Source: Candidatus Saccharimonadota bacterium (GTDB taxonomy: Bacteria > Patescibacteriota > Saccharimonadia > Saccharimonadales > UBA4665). Taken from it: a stretch of 64,000 nt of DNA. The notes under the pieces were generated by a model that was given only the letters and a program-made list of their open reading frames with translations, was not told the origin of the DNA and did no database searches. Positions 35,102-43,717 of this stretch are shown one piece after another. The translations under genes were made by a program, and so were the position numbers. The DNA lies in contig DAIDIO010000001.1 of the NCBI GenBank assembly GCA_027459325.1, positions 1 through 64,000 on the forward strand. Direction: 5' to 3'. How positions within the stretch are numbered: position 1 is the stretch's first letter; every line of letters starts with the position of its first letter.

Positions 35102-36745
35102 CTACATCATTCCCATGCCGCTCATGTCAGGCGCACCGCCTGCTGATTTCGGCTCTGGCACATCTACGACTAACGCTCCCATAGTCATGCTGGTACCGGC
35201 GATCGATACGGCATTTTGAATGGCTTCTTTGGTAACTCTTGTTGGATCAACTACGCCATTGGCTTTCAGATCAACAAGCTTATCCGGGCTATTAACGTTC
35301 ACTCCCTGCCCGGCTTTAGCACTCTTGACCAGTGGCAGAAAAGCGTCGGCGTTTATACCAGAGTTAGCCAGTAGTATTCTAAATGGTTGTTCTAACGCTT
35401 TAACCAGCAATTGTTTGCCGGCAGCAACCGAATCGTCATCATCGGCAACTGAAATTGCCCCGGCTAGATTAATTAAAGTAACACCACCGCCTGGCACGAT
35501 TCCCTCGTCCAATGCCGCTTTAACAGCATGAACAGCGTCATCAACTCTATACTTCTTCTCTTCAATTTCAGTTTCAGTGGCTCCGCCGACCTTAATTACC
35601 GCTACCTTGCCAGACAGCGCAGCCCGTCGCTTTTCCAGATTTTCTTTATCATATTCACTGGTAGCCTGCTCTATCTGTGCATTAATTTGCTTAATTCGGG
35701 CGTCAACCTCTAACTTGTTACCGCCGCCTTCAATAATCGTGGTTTCATCCTTATTGGTAATGACTTTACGAGCTGAACCCACAACATCTAAGTCAACTTC
35801 TTCAAAAGTCATACCCCGATCTTCACTGATAACTTGAGCGCCAGTCAGTACGGCTATGTCGTTTAGGATGTCCTTTCGTCGGTCACCGAAGGCCGGAGCC
35901 TTAATGGCAACTGTGTTAAATACACCCTTTAAACGGTTAAGGATCAGTGTGTGTAAGGCATCTCCCTCCACGTCTTCAGCAATCAGTACCAAGTCTTTTT
36001 TGCCGGCTTGAGCTAACTTCTCAAGAATTGGCAAAAATTCCTGAACACTGGAAATTTTCTTATCGGTTATAACAATTGCTGGCTTATCGTAAATAGCTTC
36101 CATGCGGGCGGCATCGGTAACCATGTAAGGACTCACGAATCCGCGGTCAAAGGTAAAGCCCTCTACCACTTCACTTTCCAAGTTTAACCCCTGCCCTTCT
36201 TCAACTGTTACTACTCCGTCTTTACCAACTTTGTCTATAACTTCAGCTATAAGGTTACCTATCTGTTGATCACCCGCAGAAATAGTTGCAACTTCAGCGA
36301 CCCGGGATTTTTTACCTTGAATATCTTCGGTGAACGTGCCTAGCCCGGCAATTGCGTCGCTGGCGGCCAGCTCAAGACCTTTACGAAGTAATATTGGGTT
36401 ATGTCCGGCAGCTATTAACTTATTAGCTTCGCTTAAGATGTGGTAGGTAAGCACAGTTACCGTAGTTGTACCGTCACCGGCCACATCGTTCATTTTGGAA
36501 GCTGCTTGCTTAATAAGCTCAGCGCCCACCTTATAACCCAGGGTCTCATCGTCGTCATCGGCTAGTTCAACACCTTTAGCGACCGTCACTCCATCATGAG
36601 TAACTGTAGGTGCTCCAAAACTTTTACTGATTACGACGTTTCGTCCCTTTGGGCCCATCGTCGTCTTTACGGCGTTATATAAAATCTCAGCGCCAGCTAA
36701 TATTCTCTTCCTTGCATCGTCATCATAAAATACTTTCTTTGCCAT
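35102..36745 (-). CDS. groL: 60 kDa chaperonin GroEL
   Basis: ATP-dependent protein-folding chamber. All hallmarks are present: MGPKGRNVVISKSFGAPTVT, the ATP motif AGDGTTTVTVL, a central apical domain, EEGIVPGGGVTL, and the GGM-type C-terminal tail (GMGMM). 547 residues. It follows groES by 24 bases and is controlled by the CIRCE promoter upstream of groES. Confidence 0.98.
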   Translation of the reverse strand: MAKKVFYDDDARKRILAGAEILYNAVKTTMGPKGRNVVISKSFGAPTVTHDGVTVAKGVELADDDDETLGYKVGAELIKQAASKMNDVAGDGTTTVTVLTYHILSEANKLIAAGHNPILLRKGLELAASDAIAGLGTFTEDIQGKKSRVAEVATISAGDQQIGNLIAEVIDKVGKDGVVTVEEGQGLNLESEVVEGFTFDRGFVSPYMVTDAARMEAIYDKPAIVITDKKISSVQEFLPILEKLAQAGKKDLVLIAEDVEGDALHTLILNRLKGVFNTVAIKAPAFGDRRKDILNDIAVLTGAQVISEDRGMTFEEVDLDVVGSARKVITNKDETTIIEGGGNKLEVDARIKQINAQIEQATSEYDKENLEKRRAALSGKVAVIKVGGATETEIEEKKYRVDDAVHAVKAALDEGIVPGGGVTLINLAGAISVADDDDSVAAGKQLLVKALEQPFRILLANSGINADAFLPLVKSAKAGQGVNVNSPDKLVDLKANGVVDPTRVTKEAIQNAVSIAGTSMTMGALVVDVPEPKSAGGAPDMSGMGMM

Positions 36746-36769
36746 AGTGAATCAATCTACCTTTCTACC

Positions 36770-37036
36770 TTATTTAACGGTTGCTAGTACGTCTTCTTCT
36801 TTAACTAAAATGTACTCCACTGAATCAACTTTAACTTCTGTGGTTGAATAGCTTTTGTAGACGATACGGTCGCCTACTTTAAGCTCTTTGACGTCTTTTC
36901 CAACGGCTAAAACCTTAGCTGTTTTTGGCTTCTCCTGAGCTTTTTCAGGTATATATAGACCGCTAGCTGTTTTCTGTTCGGCTTCTTCGCTTCCGGCTAC
37001 GATATAGTCGCCCATAGGCTGCAAAGGTGTGCTCAT
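36770..37036 (-). CDS. groS: 10 kDa co-chaperonin GroES
   Basis: Lid of the GroEL chamber. Eighty-eight residues: LQPMGDYIVAGSEEAEQKTA, the mobile loop with the SGLYIP motif, GKDVKELKVGDRIVYKSYS and EYILVKEEDVLA. The loop segment is short but complete. First gene of the groESL operon. Confidence 0.97.
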   Translation of the reverse strand: MSTPLQPMGDYIVAGSEEAEQKTASGLYIPEKAQEKPKTAKVLAVGKDVKELKVGDRIVYKSYSTTEVKVDSVEYILVKEEDVLATVK

Positions 37037-37095
37037 TTGTATCCTCCATTTTTAAAATCGTTAGCAGATGTTATCTCGCAAATTAACACCTGTTT

Positions 37096-37133
37096 CTAGC
37101 ACTCAATATACCCGAGTGCTAATTAATGGTCAA
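37096..37133 (-). promoter_or_regulatory. groESL promoter with CIRCE operator
   Basis: TAGCACTC (37097-37104), 9-base spacer, GAGTGCTAA (37114-37122) is a one-mismatch match to the CIRCE element TTAGCACTC-N9-GAGTGCTAA, the binding site of the heat-shock repressor HrcA. On the minus strand TTGACC (37133-37128), 17 bases and TATATT (37110-37105) form the promoter, so HrcA would cover the -10. The repressor gene is predicted to be elsewhere in the genome. Confidence 0.9.
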
Positions 37134-37141
37134 GCCCTCTT

Positions 37142-38446
37142 TTATTTTTGTTTTAGCTTCTTTAAAGCATTTTTGACTTCAGCAATTTCATCCCAAGGGT
37201 TTTCGCCGTTAGCTCTTTCAATAGTTTTCTCATGACCCTTGCCTAAAAACATAACCATGTCACCGGGGCGGGCTCGTTGTAATGCAAAACTAATTGCACT
37301 AGGCCGGTCCAAAATTAAAAACAGATCCTTTTCCCTGACTTTGCCGGCCTTTTCAGCCCCCTTGGCAATTTCGTCTAAAATCTGATTGCCATCAACATCT
37401 CGATCATCCTCTTCAGTAAGAACTACTTCATCAGCATAAGCACCAGCCAACTCTCCTTGAACCGGACGCTTAGCCTCGTCACGCCGTCCAGCCGAACCGA
37501 AAACAACTATTAATTTTCCTTTGACTACCGGTTTGATGTCTTTAAACAGCTTCTCAAAACTATCCGGGGTATGAGCGAAATCCACAATCACATCAAACTT
37601 CTGCCCTTCGTCAATATGATTCATCCTGCCTTCTACGCCGGTTAGAGCCGCAATGCCCTTTTCAATTTGGTCTTTGTTTAGCCCCAATGTATGCCCAACA
37701 CCGATAGCCGCCAGCGAATTAAAGACATTAAAGCTGCCCGGCAAATTACACTTAATCTGATATGTTTGATCGTCAATCTTGGCGGTAAAGCTGGATCCAG
37801 TTGGTGTCATTTTCAAGCGCGACGCCCGGAGATCACCCTTCTCTACCCCGTATAACAGCGGGTTCTTGACGTCACTGGCAAATAGCTGGGCGCTGGGATC
37901 TTCAGCGTTAATAATGCCCACCTTCAAACCTTGCCTGTTTCGGTTAGCCAGCTTAAACATTCGCCGCTTGGCATCTCGGTAACGCTCAAAGGTTTTATGG
38001 TAATCCAAATGCTCATGAGTAACGTTTGTCATAACGGCAACCGAATAGCGCACCCCGAAAACGCGGTGCTGGGCTAATGCCTGTGAGGTTGTTTCAAGAA
38101 CCAGCCAGTCGACTTTTTGCTGTTTCATATATTTCAGTCTGGTCATGAGTTCAGGAACCGGCACATTGGTATAATGCTGGATCTGTGACTGAATATTATC
38201 CCCCGCTCCCCATGCTACGGTTGTCATGATACCGGTGTGATAACCCGCTTCCTGAAGCATCCGGTGAATCATAAAAGTCGTGGTGGTTTTACCATTGGTT
38301 CCAGTTACCCCAATAACCTTAATTCCCCGCCCCGGAAAACCGCTTTTCAGATTATAGGCAACCGCCTCTAATAAATGGCCATAAGGCTCTATAAAACTGA
38401 ACAGACCACTTGGAACTAACTTTTTGACGATTCTTCTTGGGTTCAT
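37142..38446 (-). CDS. murE: MurE-like Mur ligase (UDP-MurNAc-tripeptide synthetase type)
   Basis: ATP-dependent ligase that adds the third amino acid to the peptidoglycan stem peptide. P-loop GVTGTNGKTTTT (46-57), NVTHEHLDYH, carbamylated-Lys region RYRDAKRRMFKLA and C-terminal GKGHEK are present. It is 434 residues, lacking most of the usual N-terminal UDP-binding domain (about 90 residues). The amino-acid-recognition site, normally DNPR (for diaminopimelate) or D[DN]P[AN] (for lysine), reads EDDRDVDG here. So family is clear, substrate uncertain. It is divergent from tsaD. Confidence 0.82.
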   Translation of the reverse strand: MNPRRIVKKLVPSGLFSFIEPYGHLLEAVAYNLKSGFPGRGIKVIGVTGTNGKTTTTFMIHRMLQEAGYHTGIMTTVAWGAGDNIQSQIQHYTNVPVPELMTRLKYMKQQKVDWLVLETTSQALAQHRVFGVRYSVAVMTNVTHEHLDYHKTFERYRDAKRRMFKLANRNRQGLKVGIINAEDPSAQLFASDVKNPLLYGVEKGDLRASRLKMTPTGSSFTAKIDDQTYQIKCNLPGSFNVFNSLAAIGVGHTLGLNKDQIEKGIAALTGVEGRMNHIDEGQKFDVIVDFAHTPDSFEKLFKDIKPVVKGKLIVVFGSAGRRDEAKRPVQGELAGAYADEVVLTEEDDRDVDGNQILDEIAKGAEKAGKVREKDLFLILDRPSAISFALQRARPGDMVMFLGKGHEKTIERANGENPWDEIAEVKNALKKLKQK

Positions 38447-38478
38447 ATGATTTGTACTCCAGTATACTAGTATTGATT

Positions 38479-39537
38479 ATGAAAATCTTAGGTATTGAGT
38501 CTAGTTGTGATGAAACGGCTGCAGCAGTTGTCGAAAACGGCAGTAAACTACTCAGTAACGTGGTCGCCTCCAGCATGAATATCCATGCAAAATACGGAGG
38601 TGTGGTACCCGAAGTGGCAGCCAGAAGTCACATAGAAGTTATTATACCGCTAGTTAAAGAGGCCCTCAGTAACGCAAATTGCAGCTGGTATGACATTGAT
38701 GCAATAGCTGTAACTTACGGGGCCGGTTTATCCGGTAGCCTACTGATTGGCGTGCTAGCTGCCAGAACACTGGCAATTGCCCTTAACAAGCCACTTCAGA
38801 GGATTAACCATGTAGAAGCTCATGTTTATGCTAACTTCTTAACGGAGTCGGTTGTTCCGGGCCTATCTATGCCGGCTACAGCACCCGACTTTCCGATGCT
38901 GGCCATTATTGTGTCAGGCGGACATAGCCAGTTAGCCTTGTTTAAAGGCCATGGTAATTACACCCTGCTAGGCCAAACCCAGGATGATGCTATAGGTGAA
39001 GCTTTCGATAAAGTGGCAAAAATACTTGGCCTGCCCTACCCTGGCGGCCCGTCTATTGAAAGGATAGCCGCAACCGGTAATGAGCATGCCTATAACTTCC
39101 CTAAAGCAAAGATGAGTGGTTATGATTTTTCTTTTAGTGGGCCAAAAACAGCCGTTTTAAGGGCTGCTCAAGCCGCAGCCGGAGAAAGTTTCGACTTCCC
39201 TTCTATATTCCTGCCTGAACGCCTGAAAATGGCTCAGAAGGCAGATATTGCCGCCAGTTTCCAACGTTCGGCTTTCGAAACAATCATAGATAAAGCAAAA
39301 CAGGCATATTTGGAATATAAGCCGGTTAGCGTAGTGCTCGCCGGCGGCGTAGCCTCTAGCGGCAAGCTCAGAGAGATGTTGTCCAGCGCTATGTCAATCA
39401 GCCTTGCCTATCCGGATCCAAAGCTATGTACCGATAACGCTGCTATGGTCGCTAGTCTGGGCTATTACAAATTAAAATTATCGGAAAATACTACTGACCC
39501 CTTTACGCTAGATGTAGCGCCCTCGTTAAGCATGTAG
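38479..39537 (+). CDS. tsaD: tRNA N6-adenosine threonylcarbamoyltransferase
   Basis: Transfers threonylcarbamoyl to A37 of ANN-decoding tRNAs. The Kae1/TsaD fold is complete: ILGIESSCDETAAAVV at the start, the metal-binding HVEAHVYA, VSGGHSQLALF and the C-terminal GGVASSGKLR and CTDNAAMV. 352 residues from ATG 38479. A start at 38437 would add 14 unrelated residues and run past the TATACT box (38463-38468), which lies 10 bases before the ATG; leaderless translation is likely. Confidence 0.96.
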   Translation: MKILGIESSCDETAAAVVENGSKLLSNVVASSMNIHAKYGGVVPEVAARSHIEVIIPLVKEALSNANCSWYDIDAIAVTYGAGLSGSLLIGVLAARTLAIALNKPLQRINHVEAHVYANFLTESVVPGLSMPATAPDFPMLAIIVSGGHSQLALFKGHGNYTLLGQTQDDAIGEAFDKVAKILGLPYPGGPSIERIAATGNEHAYNFPKAKMSGYDFSFSGPKTAVLRAAQAAAGESFDFPSIFLPERLKMAQKADIAASFQRSAFETIIDKAKQAYLEYKPVSVVLAGGVASSGKLREMLSSAMSISLAYPDPKLCTDNAAMVASLGYYKLKLSENTTDPFTLDVAPSLSM

Positions 39538-39636
39538 CGCTAAGCGTTTTATATCTGTTTATACTCTTTCATATGAACCGGCAGCGTCAATGCTCTTTCG
39601 GTTTAATTACAGAGGTGATATATTAAATAAAAGCTT

Positions 39637-42180
39637 ATGAAACTACCTAAGGCCTACGAGCCAAAACTTTATGAGGCGGATATTTATGCTCTTTGGGAAA
39701 AGAGCGGTGCCTTTCAGCCGACTAACGATAAGGTCGGCTATTCAATTGTCATGCCGCCGCCTAACGCTAATGGCAATCTCCATATCGGGCATGAATTAAC
39801 CTCGGCCCTAGAGGATATTGCCGCCCGGTACCACCGGGCAAAAGGTGAATCGGTTCTGCTGGTGCCGGGTGCTGATCATGCCGGCTTTGAAACCCAATCA
39901 GTTTTTGAAAAACAACTGGTTAAAGAAGGGAAGAGTCGTTTCGATTTCAGCCGGGAAGAGCTGTACTCAAAAATCTGGGATTTTGTAGCGTTAAACAGGG
40001 ATAACTTTGAATCTCAACTGCGAAAAATGGGTGTCAGCTGCGACTGGCAGCATTTCACTTTTACGCTGGATAAAAAGATAGTTGATAGAGCTTACTCAAC
40101 ATTTAAGAAAATGTGGGACGAGGGTCTAATATACAGAGGTGAACGCTTGGTAAATTACTGTACTTTCCACCAAACCGGTTTTGCCGATATTGAAGTCGTC
40201 TATAAGGAGGCAAAAACACCCTTATACTATCTGAAGTACGGGCCATTTGAGCTTGCGACTACCAGACCGGAGACAAAATTTGGTGATACGGCTGTGGCTG
40301 TGCATCCTGACGATAAACGCTACCGAAAATATGTCGGTAGGGTACTAGAAATTGAAGGAGTCAATGGACCATTTAGTGTTCAAGTTATAGCCGATGAAAT
40401 GGTTGATCCTAATTTCGGTACCGGAGTGGTTAAGATAACCCCGGCTCACTCCTTCGATGACTGGGAGGCAGGCAAGCGCCATAACCTAGAAGTTAAGCGG
40501 GTTATTAATCATGACGGAACCCTCAATCATCAAGCCGGACGATTTGAAGGAATGACTGTCATGGAAGCCCGAAAAGCTGTCGTGGAAGCCTTAAAAGAAA
40601 AGGGGTTACTTGTTAAAGTTGATGAAAACTATACCAACCGGGTAGGGCACTGCTATAAGTGCGACACTATAATTGAACCGATGCTGATGGAGCAATGGTT
40701 TATAGAGATGGAAAGTCTGGCTAAACCAGCAATTAAAGTGCTTAAGGAAGGGAAAATTACCTTTTATCCAGAATCTAAAAAAGACCAGCTGATAGCCTAC
40801 TTGCAGGGCCTAAAAGATTGGAATATTAGCCGCCAGATAGCCTGGGGTATACCGATACCGGCTTTTCAAAATGTTGACGACCCCGATGACTGGATTTACG
40901 ACGAAAGAGTTGGTGAAGAAATACTCACAATCAACGGCAAAACCTACCGCCGAGATCCAGATGTTTTCGACACTTGGTTTAGCAGTAGCAGCTGGCCATA
41001 TGCTACCTTAAATTTTGGCGAAAAAGATAGCTCTGACTTTAATAAATTCTACCCGTTAAGCCTAATGGAAACCGGTGGAGAGATCTTATATCCGTGGGTA
41101 AGTCGTATGCTTATGCTAGGTTTGTACATTACAGGCGAAATACCTTTTGAGGCCGTTTATATCCATGGCTATGTAATGGCCGAAGACGGTAGCAAAATGA
41201 GTAAGTCAGTCGGCAATGTAGTTGACCCGCTACCAGTTATTGAGAAATATGGTTCAGACGCCCTCCGCATGGGAATAATCTGGGGACGATCAGCGGCTGT
41301 AAACCGGGGCTATGATGAGAGAAGGGTAGAAGAAGCAAGAAATTTCTGTAATAAGCTTTGGAATATAGCTAGGTATATTGAAGATAAGAGCAATAAAAAT
41401 TCTATTAGGGGTGAGGTTCAAGCTGTAACAGGGGTAGATAATTGGATACTTAGCAAGTTAAGTAATGTAAAAGTTAACTTGTTAACTAACCTGGATAACT
41501 ACAATTTCAGCGAAGCTTTTGAAGCTATATATCATTTCGTTTGGGATGACCTAGCAGACTGGTATATAGAAGCCAGTAAAAGCGAGCCTAATCAGTTGCT
41601 GCTGGAATACTTGCTGGAATCAACGCTTGTTTTGGCTCATCCGTTCGCGCCATTTGTTACCGAAACTATTTGGCAAACAATTAACGAAGACTCTTCTGAT
41701 TTGCTTGCGCTTAAACAGTTTAATGGAATATTGCCATATGACAAAAATAAAGCCCAAGAATTTAATGAAATACAAACACTAGTTAGCGAAATAAGGTATA
41801 TTCAAAAAGCACTAAAGGTTTCAAAGACTGCTTTTTTTTACGAAGACTCGATAATTTTAGAAACTAATGCCGATTTAATTAAAAAACTGGCCAATTTAGG
41901 AAGTGTTAAAAAGGGAAGTGGCAATTTAAAAATAACCAACCCTAAATTCATCTGTTCTCTAGATATTAGTTCAGAAATTGCAGATAATTACGCCAGTGAA
42001 CTGGAGCTAAAGCTAACTAAACAACAGGCATACATAAATCAGTTAGAAGCAAGATTAAACAATAAGTCGTACATACAGAACGCACCAGCAGATTTAGTTA
42101 AACAAACTAAAGAACAGCTTAGGGAAGCCAAAGCCAACCTAATTTCAATTCAAATTGAATTAGAAAAATATTCTGTTTAA
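39637..42180 (+). CDS. valS: Valine-tRNA ligase
   Basis: Class I aminoacyl-tRNA synthetase. The HIGH motif is in PPPNANGNLHIGHE (residues 40-53) and KMSKS in GSKMSKSVGN (about 521). The connective editing domain, the anticodon-binding domain (DNWILSKL, SEAFEAIYHFVWDDLADWYI) and a C-terminal coiled coil (last 70 residues) are all seen. 847 residues. TATACT at 39560-39565 gives a leader of about 70 bases and there is a GAGGTG ribosome-binding site. Confidence 0.96.
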   Translation: MKLPKAYEPKLYEADIYALWEKSGAFQPTNDKVGYSIVMPPPNANGNLHIGHELTSALEDIAARYHRAKGESVLLVPGADHAGFETQSVFEKQLVKEGKSRFDFSREELYSKIWDFVALNRDNFESQLRKMGVSCDWQHFTFTLDKKIVDRAYSTFKKMWDEGLIYRGERLVNYCTFHQTGFADIEVVYKEAKTPLYYLKYGPFELATTRPETKFGDTAVAVHPDDKRYRKYVGRVLEIEGVNGPFSVQVIADEMVDPNFGTGVVKITPAHSFDDWEAGKRHNLEVKRVINHDGTLNHQAGRFEGMTVMEARKAVVEALKEKGLLVKVDENYTNRVGHCYKCDTIIEPMLMEQWFIEMESLAKPAIKVLKEGKITFYPESKKDQLIAYLQGLKDWNISRQIAWGIPIPAFQNVDDPDDWIYDERVGEEILTINGKTYRRDPDVFDTWFSSSSWPYATLNFGEKDSSDFNKFYPLSLMETGGEILYPWVSRMLMLGLYITGEIPFEAVYIHGYVMAEDGSKMSKSVGNVVDPLPVIEKYGSDALRMGIIWGRSAAVNRGYDERRVEEARNFCNKLWNIARYIEDKSNKNSIRGEVQAVTGVDNWILSKLSNVKVNLLTNLDNYNFSEAFEAIYHFVWDDLADWYIEASKSEPNQLLLEYLLESTLVLAHPFAPFVTETIWQTINEDSSDLLALKQFNGILPYDKNKAQEFNEIQTLVSEIRYIQKALKVSKTAFFYEDSIILETNADLIKKLANLGSVKKGSGNLKITNPKFICSLDISSEIADNYASELELKLTKQQAYINQLEARLNNKSYIQNAPADLVKQTKEQLREAKANLISIQIELEKYSV

Positions 42181-42200
42181 ATTTTCTTTCGACTATAGGA

Positions 42201-43052
42201 CTACGAAGAGGGTTCCAGGGCCTGTCTGGCCCTCTCCACTGAATCGGCCGGATGAGAATCATCAAACCACATAACGTGCCAGCCTAAACGTTCAGCTGCC
42301 ATCAAATTAATACGGTCGTCGTCAATTAGAAGTATTGACTCCGGACTAACGCCGGCTTGCTTTACGGCTTCTTTATAGATATTAAGTTCAGGTTTTATGG
42401 CCCCAACAGCAGAAGAGTCAATTACCGCATCATATTTGAGATCAGGGAGCTGCCCGTTACGGCGCATTGAACTAAGTAAGCCTGGCATTATGTTGGTCAT
42501 TAGCCCAATCTTATATTGCTTGGATGTCCAGACAAGAAGCTCCTGCATCTCTTTAATAGGCTCAACATTTTCAATGTAATAATCCTGCCAGCGGAGTTTA
42601 TCCATGCCTAGGCGTTCAGCCAGTTTAGCGTTAAAGTCATCGAGACTTATCTCACCCTTACAAACCTGATCGTTATAGTGCCAAAAGGCCGACTCAACCG
42701 CCTCTAAATGTGCGCCTGATATCAGGGCTAGTTTATCAAAGGCCCGTTGATAGAAGTACACAAGGCAGCCGTTAACATCGAAGTACACAAAGCTTACGCC
42801 AGTTTTTGTCTGTTTTAGATCCCGGTTAGTCCCTGACTGGTTGTGGCCAATTAAATCGTCTAGGCTAAGCTCTAGCGCACTGGCAATCGATTGAATAGTA
42901 AAAATTGAAGGTGACTTTATAGCCCCTCTTTCAATTTTGGTTAGTGTCGAAAAGCTAAGGTTTGCCTTATGGCATAGTTGCTGCTGGGTTAACCCGGCAG
43001 CTAAACGTGCCTCTTGCAGACGCTTGCCCAACCCCCTCTCGTCCATAGCCAT
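42201..43052 (-). CDS. XRE-type HTH fused to HAD-like hydrolase
   Basis: Residues about 8-62 are an XRE/Cro helix-turn-helix (GKRLQEARLAAGLTQQQLCH, LSFSTLTKIERGAIKSPS). Residues about 88-275 are a HAD domain with cap: motif I FVYFDVNGCLV (nucleophile Asp kept, second Asp now Asn), motif II MTNIM, Lys in GAIKPELNIY, motif IV LLIDDDRIN. The acid/base loss suggests sensing rather than hydrolysis. A DNA-binding domain joined to a metabolite-type phosphatase could be a ligand-responsive regulator. Targets are unknown; it may read its own promoter. 283 residues. Confidence 0.8.
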   Translation of the reverse strand: MAMDERGLGKRLQEARLAAGLTQQQLCHKANLSFSTLTKIERGAIKSPSIFTIQSIASALELSLDDLIGHNQSGTNRDLKQTKTGVSFVYFDVNGCLVYFYQRAFDKLALISGAHLEAVESAFWHYNDQVCKGEISLDDFNAKLAERLGMDKLRWQDYYIENVEPIKEMQELLVWTSKQYKIGLMTNIMPGLLSSMRRNGQLPDLKYDAVIDSSAVGAIKPELNIYKEAVKQAGVSPESILLIDDDRINLMAAERLGWHVMWFDDSHPADSVERARQALEPSS

Positions 43053-43092
43053 ATGATATCAGCTATAATTACAATTTCCTAGTACTAAATGG

Positions 43093-43272
43093 CTATTTAA
43101 TATGTAGTGTAAACGCTAGGATTGTGTAGAAAACCAAGGTGGTAAAAATAAATATGCTGGCTAGGGTAATCACTATATTTTTGCCGTTGCTGTAACCTAC
43201 CCGGCGGCCCAGAGTATTGTAGGCAAGGGCAGTGGCGCCAGCGCCAAAAAATATAGAATACAGAAAGTCCAT
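43093..43272 (-). CDS. Small membrane protein (59 aa)
   Basis: A complete 59-codon gene, MDFLYSIFFGAGATALAYNT at the start, with two hydrophobic segments (about 4-18 and 33-55) and a short basic loop (GRRVGYSNGKN). TAGAAT (43285-43280) ends 7 bases before its ATG, the same leaderless architecture as neighbouring genes, which supports it being real. It ends 15 bases... before nothing recognisable; the adjacent HIT gene begins on the same strand upstream. No family recognised. Confidence 0.55.
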   Translation of the reverse strand: MDFLYSIFFGAGATALAYNTLGRRVGYSNGKNIVITLASIFIFTTLVFYTILAFTLHIK

Positions 43273-43287
43273 TACTGTTATTCTACA

Positions 43288-43680
43288 TTAAAAGGCAATT
43301 CTATTTGCCATTTCCTGCAATTTTGCATGATCAGGCTCAGCAGTTAAGTCTTGTGGTTGATTAAATTCATCAACAGTAGAGAAGGGGATCAGGTGAACAT
43401 GCACGTGTGGTACGTCAACGCCTACTATCCTAACACCAACAAACGGGGAGCCAAGAACATCTTTAAGCCTTTTACCAACACGCTTAACTGCTTCCATAAG
43501 AGCAATATAGTCTTTATCATCTAAATCCTGCCAGGCAGCGATCTGCTTTTTAGGTACTACCAGTGTGTGTCCCGGTTGTACCGGATGAATATCCAGGAAG
43601 GCTAGATTTAATTCATCTTCGAATACCTTATGAGATGGTATCTCACCTCTAATAATTTTTGTAAAAATACTTTCGGCCAT
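43288..43680 (-). CDS. HIT family nucleotide hydrolase
   Basis: HinT-type purine nucleoside phosphoramidase (130 residues): SIFTKIIRGEIPSHKVFEDE start, FLDIHPVQPGHTLVVPKK, and the catalytic histidine triad HVHVHLIPF. TATACT (43693-43688) ends 7 bases before the ATG, so leaderless. Divergent from the 369-residue membrane protein with a 37-base shared promoter region. Confidence 0.93.
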   Translation of the reverse strand: MAESIFTKIIRGEIPSHKVFEDELNLAFLDIHPVQPGHTLVVPKKQIAAWQDLDDKDYIALMEAVKRVGKRLKDVLGSPFVGVRIVGVDVPHVHVHLIPFSTVDEFNQPQDLTAEPDHAKLQEMANRIAF

Positions 43681-43717
43681 AGCTTCCAGTATAACTAATA
43701 GGGCTATAATTACATCT

